In this document: in pieces, positions 34,200 to 45,848 of the stretch
Layout: each line of letters starts with the position of its first letter
How positions within the stretch are numbered: position 1 is the first letter of the stretch
Source of the DNA: Symsagittifera roscoffensis
Lineage: Eukaryota > Xenacoelomorpha > Acoela > Convolutidae
DNA length: 64,000 nt
Reading direction: 5' to 3'
Assembly (NCBI RefSeq): GCF_963678635.1
Contig: NC_087066.1
Coordinates: 55,322,312 to 55,386,311 of the forward strand
Program-made: the position numbers and the translations under genes
Notes under the pieces: generated by a model
The model's database searches: none
The model's input: only the letters and a program-made list of their open reading frames with translations
Told to the model about the DNA's origin: nothing

Positions 34200-34496
34200 C
34201 AGGGCGGATTTAGGGGGGGCGTACGCCGCTCCTCAGGGATTCGACCCCCTGCCGACCCAAAGGGTCACCGCAATATTTTTGTCAAAATTTTTCAAAAAGT
34301 GCCTAAAAACGGCTTTTTTGACCTGTTGTTTCAAAAATTTGCCTGCGGCGCAGAAAATTTGGCCAAAACAAGGTTTTTTTAGTGGTTTAGAAGAGCTCGG
34401 AAAATCAATTTGGTCGACCTAAAAAAAAAGTCGTCAAAATTTTCGAAAATTTTTTGAAAATCTGCCCCCCCTCGAAAAAATCCTAGATCCGCCCCT
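34200..34496. mobile_element. CAGGGGCGGAT hAT-like MITE with 8-bp target duplication
   Basis: Ends CAGGGCGGATTTAGGG and CCTAGATCCGCCCCTG, flanked by ATTATTGG on both sides. The terminal motif is widespread among hAT-type non-autonomous elements in invertebrates. Interior is non-coding. Confidence 0.82.
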
Positions 34497-34730
34497 GATT
34501 ATTGGAAAAGAAAATATTGAATAACTAAATTTTGGACAATATCAAAGATCAAGTGTAAAAATTTGAGTCTTACGAAATTAATACGACCGACTAGCTAGCG
34601 TCAATCCCATTTGGAACCTTTTTATTGTGCGGGATAATTCGCCACGCCTAAATATTTTGCGTTACGCTTTCAATGTTATGGATAAAGTCTTTAAAATGCG
34701 CATAAATTAGTCCAGAGCATAGCCAAATTG

Positions 34731-34936
34731 GGCTCTTTTCCAGTTTCCACCGAGTTTTATGTTTGATTTACGTGTTATTACCGCTAAATGCGTGATGTTA
34801 TGCTGTAAAGTATGAAGAACAAATCTGTTCACAGTTGTCGATTTGTTCACCACGCCAAATTTCATTGCATTATGACAACGTTAAATAAGCTTTTCAAAAT
34901 TAAATTTGAAGGGGGGGAGGAAACTGGAAAAGAGCC
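34731..34936. mobile_element. hAT-like MITE (GGCTCTTTTCCAG), 206 bp
   Basis: Ends GGCTCTTTTCCAGTTTCC and GGAAACTGGAAAAGAGCC with a perfect 8-bp duplication CCAAATTG (34,723-34,730 and 34,937-34,944). The related uninterrupted site at about 6,560 reads CCAATCTGGCAATTTTC, matching the predicted empty site. Confidence 0.88.
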
Positions 34937-35432
34937 CCAAATTGGCAATTTTCAAACTCTCAAAAGTTTGCAAAAAATGATCGGAGGCAAAATATATTTT
35001 TTAAAATTTGATTTCATGGAGTCAATATCTTCAATGCGGCTTGAAAACTGACTGAATAAAAAAATCACACCCAGCAAAAATATTTCGTTTTCTTCAAAAA
35101 TTGGAACGAAAACCTGAACTTGCGTTTAATTTTGTACACTAGTGTAGTATATGGCTAGAAAATTAAGAAACTAGATGTTACGAACGTAAGATTTTTACCG
35201 TTTTCCCACGTTTAACTTCTGTCCACTTGATCCAATTGTCAAGAAAAATTATCGCTTTTTCCATTTTTTGTTGTGAACACATTTTTTTTTCATACCTGAC
35301 ATCGTAACATTACTCATTGAGTCATAACAACACATAAGACAACTGGGAAAATGGAAACTTGAAATGTGGGGGGAGATGGGGGTGTGGAAAAGAGTCAAAA
35401 ACGGCATCTGGGGGATGGACGATAGAAGACCC

Positions 35433-35649
35433 GGCTCTTTTCCAGTTCCCCCCTTTCAAATTCAATTTTGAAAAGTCTATTTAACGTTGTCATAATGCAA
35501 TGAAAATTGGCGTGGTGAACGAATCGACAATTCTGAACAGATTTGTTCTTCATACTTTACAGAGTAACATCAGGCGTTTAGCCGTAATAACACGTAAAAC
35601 AAACATAAAACTCGGCATTATGAAAGGGGGGGGGAACTGGAAAAGAGCC
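35433..35649. mobile_element. hAT-like MITE (GGCTCTTTTCCAG), 217 bp
   Basis: Ends GGCTCTTTTCCAGTTCCC and GGGAACTGGAAAAGAGCC; perfect 8-bp duplication GAAGACCC (35,425-35,432 and 35,650-35,657). Very similar to the copy at 18,069-18,288. Confidence 0.9.
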
Positions 35650-36145
35650 GAAGACCCCTTCAGGTACCTCAAAGACAAGTCGAAGCGGTCCAGTAAAATA
35701 TATCATATTAAGTATCTTTCTTATTAAAACCCCGAGCATAGTAGCAATAAAATTCTAGTCCCCAACACTGTGTTTTTTAGTATTTGAGGGGAAGGCTGCA
35801 TTTTTTTTATACTTAGTTCGCTTGTCCACATCAAAATTCATTTTCCAGTAAGCTTTCCTAAATCGAATTACAGAAAAACTTACTGTTAAAAAATTGGTTT
35901 TCTGGATTTTGTAGAACTGGGAAATATTCTCAAACTGCTCATTAAAACGATTTTAAAACTGCTCATTCTTTTTTTCACAAGGTGAAACAACTTTTGCAAG
36001 CTTCAAAGCTTCGACTTTAGCAGGGTTTCAAAGGTGGTAGCAGATAAGGAATCGAGATGCTCCACCTCAGCTTTTAATTGAAATTAAATTTGCTGAGCGC
36101 TGCATGTAAACTCCTCTATTCTGATTGGCTGATAATTTGAACTCA

Positions 36146-36213
36146 GAATCAAATTAACATCCTCCCCCCTCCCCTAAACGTTTTTTTGGGGTGGGGGAGG
36201 AGGATGTTAATTT
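36146..36213. repeat. Short foldback just inside intron 1 of the RING gene
   Basis: AAATTAACATCCTCCCCCC and GGGGGAGGAGGATGTTAATTT pair over about 20 bp around a short core. It lies about 40 bp downstream of the exon 1 donor. Confidence 0.8.
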
Positions 36214-36255
36214 GCTTCCAGATAAGAAATCATAGCAATTAATGGTGCAACATAC

Positions 36256-36517
36256 CCGTGCATATTCTCTTCAACATCTGAAGGAGGGTTAAATTTGGCG
36301 CCACTCGATTCAGAGCCATGTTCGTTTTATCGTCCGGGCAAATAATTTTGCCCTCCTTTTTGGCCATAGCTGAGGAACACATGTGGCATATTGTATGGCC
36401 ACACTCTAGTAAAATCATGGGTCTATGGACATAGTCGTCGTAAAGAGTTTTGCATATTTTGCATTTCAGATGACTTGTCCAGGACATGAAATTGTGTGTA
36501 TGTCCATGTGAAGGCAT
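36256..36517 (-). CDS. RING/coiled-coil protein, exon 1 (RING finger)
   Basis: Start at MPSHGHTHN (ATG at 36517); an in-frame extension to 36625 exists but crosses an acceptor-like CGTTTGAAG just before the chosen ATG. The RING uses C19, C22, C39, H41, C44, C47, C60 and D63: the last ligand is Asp (CPDD) rather than Cys, a C3HC3D variant known in some RING proteins. The predicted activity is E3 ubiquitin ligase, from family. The exon ends at GTATGT (from 36255) in phase 1, which joins exon 2 across a 9-kb intron rich in mobile elements. Splicing over that distance is inferred from phase agreement and the lack of another partner; transcripts would settle it. Confidence 0.77.
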
Positions 36518-39031
36518 TTTTCTCCAGTTTGACTTCAAACGTATAGGAGAAAACAGGAAAAGTTTCCCACTCGAAATAAACTTTGAAGGAAAATATGGTA
36601 ATGAAATATTGAAAAGTGCCCTCAATTCTTCAACTCAGAATGGATAACCAAAAAGTATATTATACGCTTTTAAAGTGACTAATTCTTGAACTTCGGTAAA
36701 GTTTTTTTATAATTTTACACGTGGGAAATTAAGAACGCAGTCCAATATTTCCACAAGTTTAACTGTCGGTCGAGTAAATCAATCAAAGACAAAAATAATT
36801 TATCAAATGTTTTTGAAGCTAGGAAATTTAACACGAGGCCATAGTTTATAGCTTAAGTCATGACGGTTTAAACTGCGTAATGGACTTAGAAATAAGAGTA
36901 AGTTTGATTTTAAACATGATGCACGTTCGTTGCTTTTGCTTCAGTTGGTAAGTGACAAATGGTATGTTGAAGTTTCATCAAATCTAGACAACAGAATAAG
37001 TTTAGTCAAAAGTGATAAAGCAAAACTCGTTTGAGCTTTCTGCTGAAACGTAAAACCACATTCAACTCAATATATTAGTGGTATATATGGTATATATGGT
37101 TAACAAAATTGAATCTATTATATGACAAATATGAAAGTATTGAATGGCAAAACCGCGTCTGTTCGGTTTTCAAACAAACTGTAATAGAGAAAATATTTTT
37201 TGGCTCTTTTTTACAGTTGCATCAATTTTTTTCAGTCATGTTACATAAAAAATATGCGCGTTTCATTCAACCACGAAATTTATAACGTGTCTTTTTAGTG
37301 GTAAAAAAGCTACTGTAATATTCAATTTAGTGCTTTGAGAAAAAGAACATATTTTGAAGTGTAAAAATAGACTGACGGATATGAAATTAAATGGTAACTA
37401 AAAAACAAAAAAATATATAAATGTATATCACCTATTTTCCTTTTCTTTATAGACTAAAACCAAATAGTGTAACACGAAGACACTAGCACTGAAGATATGT
37501 AATATAAGTATAATTTAAAACTCAACCAACCTTGCTTTGTAGAAAAGGAACCCCGACTGAAATACAATAGAAGTAACGTTACAAGTGGCAATGCGCCCAA
37601 AAATAATGTATAAATATCTACTCGCGGAAGACAACTGCTTTATTTTGTTCAATTCAAAGAGACCAGGCTAAAATATATATTTTTTCAATAATATAAAAAA
37701 AAACAGACGTTGATATGTCTTTTTTTGTGCGTCGGCGAGGTCTGAAAACAGAAATAATGGCGTAAATGGTATGTTTGTGAAAATTTGTTCGGTGCGGTGA
37801 AATTTTACTAATTTCCCTTACCTCTCAGGTTGCGTTTGTCTGTTTGGTGTAGCAGACTGAATGAAAAATTGTGACTTCAATGGAAAATTTCAGTTCCCTC
37901 TCTCTCTCTCTTGCCATGAAATAATTTCTATACTCGTTCACTTTTATAGTGAATAGAGGAATATCGCGTCGCTAGACCAATACAGGGAAATTGGGTTTCC
38001 CTGTCACCAAATCGAAAGCTGGCAAACAAATGCTAATATTTTTTCAAATCAAAGGTACCATACAAATATCGAAGTTAATTCATTTGACGAGACATTGATA
38101 AAATTAGTAGTTTTGAAGAAGAGTTTAGTAGAAATTATGAAATACTGTAGAGCTTTTGTCAGTGATTCAATTTAAAGGCCGGCCGACCATGATTGTTATG
38201 TGCAACAAGAACCCGAGCTAATATATATCAATGATTCGGCTTTTTGACCAGGTGAATTTCTAGACTCTGGTGCAAATAGCGATCGGCTGCTTTAAAGTAG
38301 TGCAATTTAACCTGTGCTATGGGTTGTCAACTCTAGTGTGTTGCGGTGGTATGTATTTTGTGTTGTGTTGGGGTAACGTTTAGCAAGCGCAATGGTCTAA
38401 AAGATGCCCGCGGGTTGATCGCAGACTCACTTCGCTGGCGCATTGGGCTTAAATTGCTTTGTTGTATATACATGTATAGATATATACCATGCCTTTACCT
38501 ACCATAAACTCTGCTATCCAAGCGTTAAATATCCAATTTCAGAACTGAATCTGTTTTTCTCAGACTGAACATTGCTTGTTGGAATCACAAATACAAGTGA
38601 TTGATTGTACTACTAACCTTTACTTAACTAGCTCTGCTTGCAGTTCTAATTCGAAGGACCATTGAAGGCAGAAAGGATATCACAATATACGATTAAGTTA
38701 GAATCAGGAATGTTAAAGTGTATAAACTTTTATATGATTTCAAGTTACAACTAGAAACGGGTTCACTTTGACTTTCAGGGCCATACTTAGACATACACTA
38801 CTTCTATGACTTGGCTATCTCTATCTTAGGTCTCTTTGTATGATTAAAGTCTAAGTAAATATCTATAAATAGTTGAAGTTTAGACAATCAGGCACTTGGG
38901 CAAATAAATGTGACAGAGAAAGAAAAACACTCTATTGCGACTATATTGCATTGCGCTGTCAGACAGTGATTGCGACTTGTATTGCAAAATGTGGAATGCA
39001 GTTGCAATGTTTAAAATTTAACAAGAAATAA
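36518..39031. other. Intergenic stretch with no recognised gene
   Basis: Upstream of the RING/coiled-coil gene. AT-rich, with TATATGG repeats near 37,080 and a CT run near 37,900. A weak tRNA-like sequence at about 38,385-38,445 is discussed under rejected items. Confidence 0.4.
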
Positions 39032-40600
39032 AACAAGACTGCTCGTATCAGGGCGAAGCCCTGAATGTTCCGACTGCCTTTTAAGGTTTATGGAGCAGCA
39101 GTAAAAACATAAAAAATTAAATGAAATAAAATAAAATGAAATTTTTTTTTTGAATTTGAAATTTTTTATGAAAATCATCCCCCCACACGCCATATAAAGT
39201 ACAAAAAGATAGATTTCGTTCCTTGCAACAAATCAATTAGGGCAAATAAGCTTCGTTAATAGCGCGAATTATATCCCGCGTTAATTGTCCCAAATTGGTC
39301 AAAATGGCCAAAGTGGTAATCTTTAAACCCTCATAACTTTACGCAAAATGATCACAGGTGAAATATCTTTTCAAATTCAAGCTCAGGAAACAAAAAACTT
39401 TCGAATGATATTTAAAAATTCCGTCAAAAATGGCTAGTTAAAAAGTCGAGATTTGTCTGAAGAAAAAAAAACCCACCCCGAGCACAAATATTCCGTCACT
39501 TTCGTATCGAAAGTCGGAACAACAAGACTGCTCGTATCAGGGCGAAGCCCTGAATGTTCCGACTGCCTTTTAAGGTTTTTGGAGCAGTAATAACATAAAA
39601 AAATTCACTGAAATAAAACAAAATGAAAAAATTTTTTTTCTAAAATTTGAAATTTTTTATGAAAATCATCCCCCCACACGCCATATAAAGTACAAAAGGA
39701 TAAATTTCGCTCCTTGTAACAAACCAATTATGCCGAATAGGCTTCTTTCAACCAATTTGGAACAATTTCTAAGACGGATTAACTCTCCGCTTACGCGTTA
39801 ATAGCGCGAAATATATCGCGCGTTAATTGTATCAAATTGGCCAAAAATGGCAATCTTTAAAGCCCCGAAAGTTTACAAAAAATGATCACAAGTGAAATAT
39901 CTTTTCGCATTTGAGCTCAAGACAACAATACCTTTCGAATGATAAAAAAAAATTCCGTCAAAAATGGCTAGTTGTAAAGTCGAAATTTGTTTGAAGAAAA
40001 AAAAAACCCACCCCGAGCACAAATATTCCGTTACTTTCGTATCGAAAGTCGGAACAACAAGACTGCTCGTATCAGGGCGAAGCCCTGAATGTTTCGACTG
40101 CCTTTAAGGTTTATGGAGCAGTAATAACATAAACAACATAAAACTTTAAATGAAATAAAATAAAACGAACATTTTTATTTTCTAAAATTTGATTTTTTTT
40201 TCTATGAAAATCATCCCCCACACGCAATATAAAGTTCAAAACAAAAAAATTTCGCTTCTAGTAACAAATCAATTAAGGCAAATAAGCTTCTTTCAGCCAA
40301 TTTGGAACGATTTCTAAGACGGATTAAATATCCGCTTACGCGTTAATAGCACGAAATATATCGCGCGTTAATTGTCCCAAATTGGCCAAAATGGCAATCT
40401 TTAAACCCCCATAACTTTACGAAAAATGATCACACGTGAAATATCTTTTCAAATTTAAGCTCAAGACAACACTACTTTTTGAATGATATAAAAAAGTTCC
40501 GTCAAAAATGGCTAGTTAAAAAGTCGAATTTTGTCTGAAGAAAAAAAAATCCACCCCGAGCACAAATATTCCGTTACTTTCGTATCGAAAATCGGAACAA
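39032..40600 (-). mobile_element. Three head-to-tail HINE-like family 1 elements
   Basis: Copies at 39,032-39,520, 39,521-40,055 and 40,056-40,600, directly abutting: each junction reads GTCGGAACAACAAGACTGC, the end of one unit meeting the start of the next with no spacer. All three have the CAGGGC-GAA-GCCCTG hairpin at one end and the ACTTTCG-TAT-CGAAAGT hairpin at the other (the last has one changed base). Non-coding. Confidence 0.85.
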
Positions 40601-40789
40601 AAGTCAATGAACTACAAAAAAGTCCTAGTAATTGACACCACTAGGAGTTTACAAAAATCAAGGTAGTTAAGCCAATAAAGCATAAAACGAAATAATTTAG
40701 GAGGCCAAATTAAGCTTTTAAGCGAAAGAAAATCAAACAAAAGAGAAATAGTCAGGATAATAATTTTATAAATTACATAAGTACATCAA

Positions 40790-41035
40790 AAACAGTTGCA
40801 ATTACGACAAAGTTGCTGCACAAATAAATTCGACAATGTGGCAACTAAGCCGACAAAACATCCGCAGACAAACAAAAGTCCGACACTTCAATTTTTCCCG
40901 GAAATTTTATAATTTCATACAAACTGAAAAAAATAAGGTCCAACAAAGACTCGAACTCCAGACATAAGGACACAGAGACAACTCGATACCTCCAGGCCAA
41001 ATAGGAAGCTGCCTCGAAGTTGCGAAGGTTCACTA
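40790..41035 (-). mobile_element. tRNA-derived SINE-like sequence
   Basis: On the minus strand TGGCCTGGAGG (A-box-like) is followed about 40 bases later by GGAGTTCGAGTC (B-box-like), the spacing of an internal RNA polymerase III promoter. A body of about 170 bp follows towards 40,790. No second copy is obvious in the window, so the ends are guesses. Confidence 0.45.
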
Positions 41036-42300
41036 TTAAAGTAACTTCAGTTTCAACTTTAGATGCAAGAAATGTTGTTTACGGGGAAAAAAGTCTAGTT
41101 CCTGATTACGAGATACTCGCTTTCGCAAGTGTAATTAACTTGCCTAAAACAATTAACTGTACTATCCCATGACTTAATTAAAAAAATAGTATCAAACAAA
41201 CTCTTTGCGTTGATTTGCGACAAAAACAAAGAATATTAATTTGAAATAATTTTTCACGCAATCACTGCTTTGATTCAAAAAAGGATGTCCACTTTGGAAC
41301 AACGCCATTTAGCTGCTATGCAATTAGCTCCTGACTTAATTAAATTAATTTGCTTTGCTTCCTTTGTGACCTTTCACATCCAAGTATCTTCTTCGTTATC
41401 TTCAAAAAAACAAAGGGCATTAAGCTTCAAAATGGTCGTCAAACTTTTTCCCAAAAATCTAACGGGGTAAAAAATTAAATCTTTGGCTCATTGATCTTCT
41501 TTTGTTTTATGGAAAAATTCAATCACATCAAAATTGGTCGTCAAATTTTCCTATTAATTTCTCTCTGTCACATACTCAAATTGTGTTTCAATTACTTTTT
41601 GGTTTTTATTTAATAAGTTCTTTTTTAATTGACGAAAACATGGTGTTTTTAAAAAACAATTCTTTACTACGGCAGTTTGAACATAATTGAAAAATCTTCC
41701 GTAATTTTTTCTCGTCTAATTGGTCAGATATTAAAGGCATTTATCCCATGGTAATGGGCACAAATTCTATCACTAGGATTCATAAAAATTTCAAGGATAA
41801 TTTTTTACTTCATTGATAGATTTTTCTTTTATCTATTTAAGATTGAAGGCTAGTTTAGTCTGCCAGTTAGATTCAGCAAATGTGTTGTAGGTTGCTCCGG
41901 AAGGTATGAATTATTATTGACTGAGCATCATTTTCATGAGGCTGACTTGTCTTTTTCGCCTCGCAAAATGAATTGCAAATAAGCAGCAGAGGTATCATAT
42001 TAAACTTCATAAATCATTAATTATCAATCGAGCTGCATTTTTCGCCTCAAGAGCAAAAACAGTAAAAACAAATTTGCGTGTTTTTCTTATTAGTTTCATT
42101 AGGATGTAGAAAGGCAATTTTTTGTGAAAAAATAAAAAAAATCTTTTTTTTTATTAGGTGGGTGAAGCGTGCGAAATTGCATTATCCTTTTATCTTTGAT
42201 CTTGAGACGTCAAGGTTAAACAAGTTAGACCTTCTCTCAAGTGTTTTTGTTAACATATGCTAAGAAACTAATTTTCATATTATTATATTACAACAAAAAG
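41036..42300. other. Stretch with no recognised feature
   Basis: AT-rich; ORFs of about 60 codons only. No gene or known repeat seen. Confidence 0.35.
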
Positions 42301-42440
42301 TAACGCCCAGTATTCATTGGCTTCTAATTTGAGTATTATATTGGTATTATATATGAGTATTTATATTGAGTATTATATTGACATCAAAAAGTAACGTCCA
42401 GTATTCATTGGCTTCTAATTTGAGTATTATATTGCGAGCG
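42300..42440 (+). repeat. Short direct duplication
   Basis: CCAGTATTCATTGGCTTC plus TAATTTGAGTATTATATTG occurs twice about 85 bp apart, with TGAGTATT words between. Local tandem duplication; no coding meaning. Confidence 0.75.
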
Positions 42441-42827
42441 GCCATTAAGCGCATATTTCTGAGATGCCCCTTTACGGGACGGGACTTATTTGAGTTACAC
42501 GTATGAGAAACGTTCAAGATACGTTGACGTTCGTAACGATGTTCAACAACACTCAACGAGGTTCTGAAACTCATTTATGCAAACTCATTTATCTAGTAAA
42601 ACTAACTCATATACATTCATTGAATTTTCATACAGCTAATTTGATGAATAGCCTTAGAATAAACAAGAAAAAATCGTTACTGAGTTTGTTATAACATTTT
42701 TATGGTCATCTGCGCAAACCTTCGCCATTAAAAAACTTAGTAAACTTCAAACTTCTCAAAACTGAGATAAAACATATAATCAATTTTTAATTATAAAATT
42801 TTACATAATGTTAGATACGAATCTTCA

Positions 42828-43645
42828 CAACCCGGGTCGACGTGCTCAATTCATGCTTCGACTTTCTCGACATAAAAATCGCTATGTTTCGACCGTCTTG
42901 ACAAAATTTTGGTATCTTTTGACTTTCTCAAACAAATTTCGATATGCTTCGACTGTCTCGACCAAATTTTGGTACATTTCAAACTTCTCGACCCAACAAA
43001 AAAGCGTTCGACTTTGTTCGAACCAGTTCAGAAATGCTTCAACTTTTTTGGACCAAAAATTGATATGTTTCGACTTTCGCGACCAATATTTTTAAAAAAA
43101 ATCTATTTGCTCCACCCCGCATAGATATATTTTGAAATTCTCGATCAACAGTGGGTATGTTTCGACTGTCTCGACAAAGAAAAAATTTTCTCGCTTTACT
43201 ATCGCGGCTGTGGTTGACTTCAAACTGTTCAAAATGCTTTTTTGGTCACACAGGGAAAACTCATCTGGTTTTTATGTTTATTTTGAGTTTCAGAGTTGAA
43301 ATTTTATTATTTTTGACAGCACTTTTATAAATTTCAATAGCAAACAAATAGCTCAGATAGGGAGATAAATTATATTGCGTCTTTATAAAGTAATTTATAT
43401 TTTGACCGTTTCCAATGTTTCGTCTGTGCTCGACCAATGTTTCGACTGTGCTCGACCTATGTTTCGGCTTGCTCGACTTATGTTTTGACTGTGCTCGAAC
43501 TATAATTCGAACGTGCTCGACCTATGTTTCGACTTTCTCGGCTAAAATTGGATGTTTCGACAGTGCTCGACTTTGATTTCGACTGAGCGCGACCTATGTT
43601 TCGACTAGTCTTGACCTGTGCTTCGACTTTCTTGACTTTCGACTA
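42828..43645 (+). repeat. TTCGAC/CTCGACC satellite, two sub-arrays
   Basis: 42,828-43,180 has about 35-bp units (TTCGACTGTCTCGACC, AAATTTTGGTATG); 43,400-43,645 has a shorter 22-23-bp unit (TTCGACTGTGCTCGACCTATG). About 200 bp of non-satellite sequence lies between. Same family as the arrays at 17.6, 18.4 and 21-22 kb. Confidence 0.8.
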
Positions 43646-44289
43646 TCAAATAACAAGAGTTAAAATGACAAAAAATTATCATATATGCTTTTCAGTTGAT
43701 TTTTTGTGATGAAGCTTGATTTGAAAATAAACTATATTACAAGTCACTATACTATTGCATATTGCAATTGTTAAAAGTGAAGGTGAGGAGCTATGAGAAC
43801 TCACACAGGGTTATCGTTTTGAACCGGTTTAACAAAAGTTCAAAGAATTTTTCTCAGTGTCGAAAAAAATGATCCATTTTCCTATTTTTTGGGCTAAATG
43901 ATAAAAAGTTTATAAATGACGTCTGTTTTTAATTCTACTTAAGCCTACAAAAAAGTTTTTTAGTTTATAGTCTTTCTAAACTAATTTCGTTCCCTTTACT
44001 GGAAATAATGAATCAGAATTTCGACTTACAGGAATCAATGAAAAAAAATGTCTTTAAAAAATTACTCAATTTTTTCTTACAGCAACTGATTATCCTTGTA
44101 TGATTACGTAATACTTGGTTAAAAGCAACGCCTCATGCTAAACTATTCGTTTGTGTCCTATCAATTTTCCAAATTAGTGTATTATGTTGATCATTTCATT
44201 GCTAGAAAAAGTTTTACAGTACAATTTTTTTTACTTATTCCTAGACCTACTCAAAAAAAATTATTCTGCGTTTTAGTATTTTGTTTCTT

Positions 44290-44480
44290 TCGAAACTCAC
44301 TTTTTGCAAATTTAGTAGAGCACGCTATTGAAGAGGCGTATCTGCACTTTGTAAACACAGGCAGAAAACAAGAAACAGAGGAAAATAAAATTTTAGGCCA
44401 AAGACGTCATACAAAAATGATGCCCACTATGGGATTCGAATATCTGTAGAGCTCTTTATAGTTAACTCAAAAACTAGCCA
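44290..44480 (-). mobile_element. tRNA-derived SINE-like sequence
   Basis: The minus strand reads GGCTAGTTTTTGAGTTAAC, AAAGAGCTC and then GATATTCGAATCCCATAGTGG, resembling the D-arm and T-arm of a tRNA at roughly normal spacing. Poorly conserved, no clear 3' tail. Confidence 0.4.
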
Positions 44481-44749
44481 ACAAAAATAAAGATTGTATA
44501 TAACTCATCCTGAAAAATCGCAACAAAATATCAAAAGTAGCTACTATGTGGTAGCAAAATTTGCAAATTGAGGTCGAAAAAATGGATTTGAAAAATGTTT
44601 GCTTGTGTGATTATCGATGAGAAAACTCAATCATTCTTAAAAATTAAGCAACTAAGTTTTAGAAATCAGTGATTATCTTATCTCAACTGTTAGTTCATAT
44701 GGCTACTAAAAAAAATTTCTGCACCAAATTTCCATATAAAGCGACAAAC

Positions 44750-44884
44750 AAACAAGGATAGCCGGTTACTTGTGCAAGTACCACAGAATGTTCCGACCAG
44801 TGTTAAAGTCCAAAAATGTTCTTGTTTACAAATTGGTGTCGTTTTTTTTCTGCATGTCGTGATAAAAAAAACCGGAACAAAAAA
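44750..44884 (-). mobile_element. HINE-like element, short third family
   Basis: On the minus strand TTTTGTTCCGG, then GGTCGGAACATTCTGTGG, an ACTTGCACAAGT palindrome and CTATCCTTGTT. The same plan as families 1 and 2 (inverted GTTCC/GGAAC, then a stem-loop, then CTTGTT) in only about 130 bp. Confidence 0.45.
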
Positions 44885-45848
44885 TATGATGTAGGCATAT
44901 TTGAAAATCATGGTAAAATAGGTCAATATGAAAACAGATTATCAAAAAAATGACTAGAAAAGCGAAAAAAAATTAAAAATATTTTGAAAAAATTTCAAAA
45001 AATTCAAGTTTGGATTCCCAAAAGTGCTCTAAAAAAACTCCAGAAACTACCCTTACTTGAATATGTTTTCACTGCTGAAATTAGACCAAAACTCAAAAAT
45101 TTTGAAAACTTTTTAGTGTCGCTCGAATCACGACTGAAAGGGCTCTAATATGATATATCACTCACCACAGTCCGATCAATATTTGTGGTACCTGGTTTTG
45201 CGTGGAAAACAAGAAGCAAAAAAAACTATAACACTCAAATACAAAAATTCTCTCCATTTTTAATGGTCGGAACAACAGCTATTATTATCCAGCAAAACGC
45301 TATCAAATGTTTCGTTACAAAACTGAATCTAGCGCTCTGGCGCTGGCTAGCAAATAATTCAAAAACTGTTCATTTCTCTAATTCGAGGTAAAAATCTGCG
45401 CAGGTCATTGGAGAGTCGCTGAACTTTGGATTTTAAAAAATCACAGACTTCAATAAAATTCACAGTGAAAATTAATTTTAAAACCCAAAACATCAACTGT
45501 TATTAAGTTTTATTCAGATGTGAAGCGGAAATGCGCACCCTTTGGAAATGTTCGAAAATTTAAAAAGATGGTTTCTACTTAACCTTTTTGAAAAATCGAA
45601 CGAATCCGAATTATGTGAAAGTTTACATTCAAGACTTTCAGCAGTAAGGAAGCGCTGATTGGTATTAATGTTCTACTTCAATTCACGAGCTCATTAGTGA
45701 CGTAAGAACTAGTTATGAAGAAAGCGATTATCTTTTTCAAGTATAAACAGCAAATTGATTGTGGTTTTCAAACCAACAACAATTTAGACAAAAAAGAAGA
45801 CTCAAAAATACAGAAAACGAAACTGAACAATGAATCTTTTACAAACTT

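Larger units (their letters stand above)
34130..35110 (-). mobile_element. HINE-like element, family 2, carrying two MITE insertions
   Basis: Family 2 sequence from AAAGCCTTGAATGATCCGAC to ATTGGAACGAAAAC, interrupted at 34,200-34,496 and 34,731-34,936. Removing both inserts restores the order seen at 6,257-6,725. Confidence 0.65.

Noticed and set aside
38385-38445. tRNA-like sequence (GCGCAATGGTCTAAAAG and GGGTTGATCGCAGACTC)
   Set aside because: The B-box lacks a key base and no acceptor stem or anticodon arm can be folded by eye. At best a decayed SINE.
39032-40600. Hammerhead ribozyme (retrozyme) in the tandem elements
   Set aside because: Tandem units with hairpins raised the idea, but no CTGANGA and GAAA core in the right order was found; the closest, CCCTGATACGAG, has two extra bases.
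39032-40600. CRISPR-like array
   Set aside because: Direct repeats are about 535 bp with no short spacers, in a eukaryotic genome.
44690-44926. 78-codon hydrophobic ORF
   Set aside because: It lies across a short HINE-like element and flanking AT-rich DNA; no family match.
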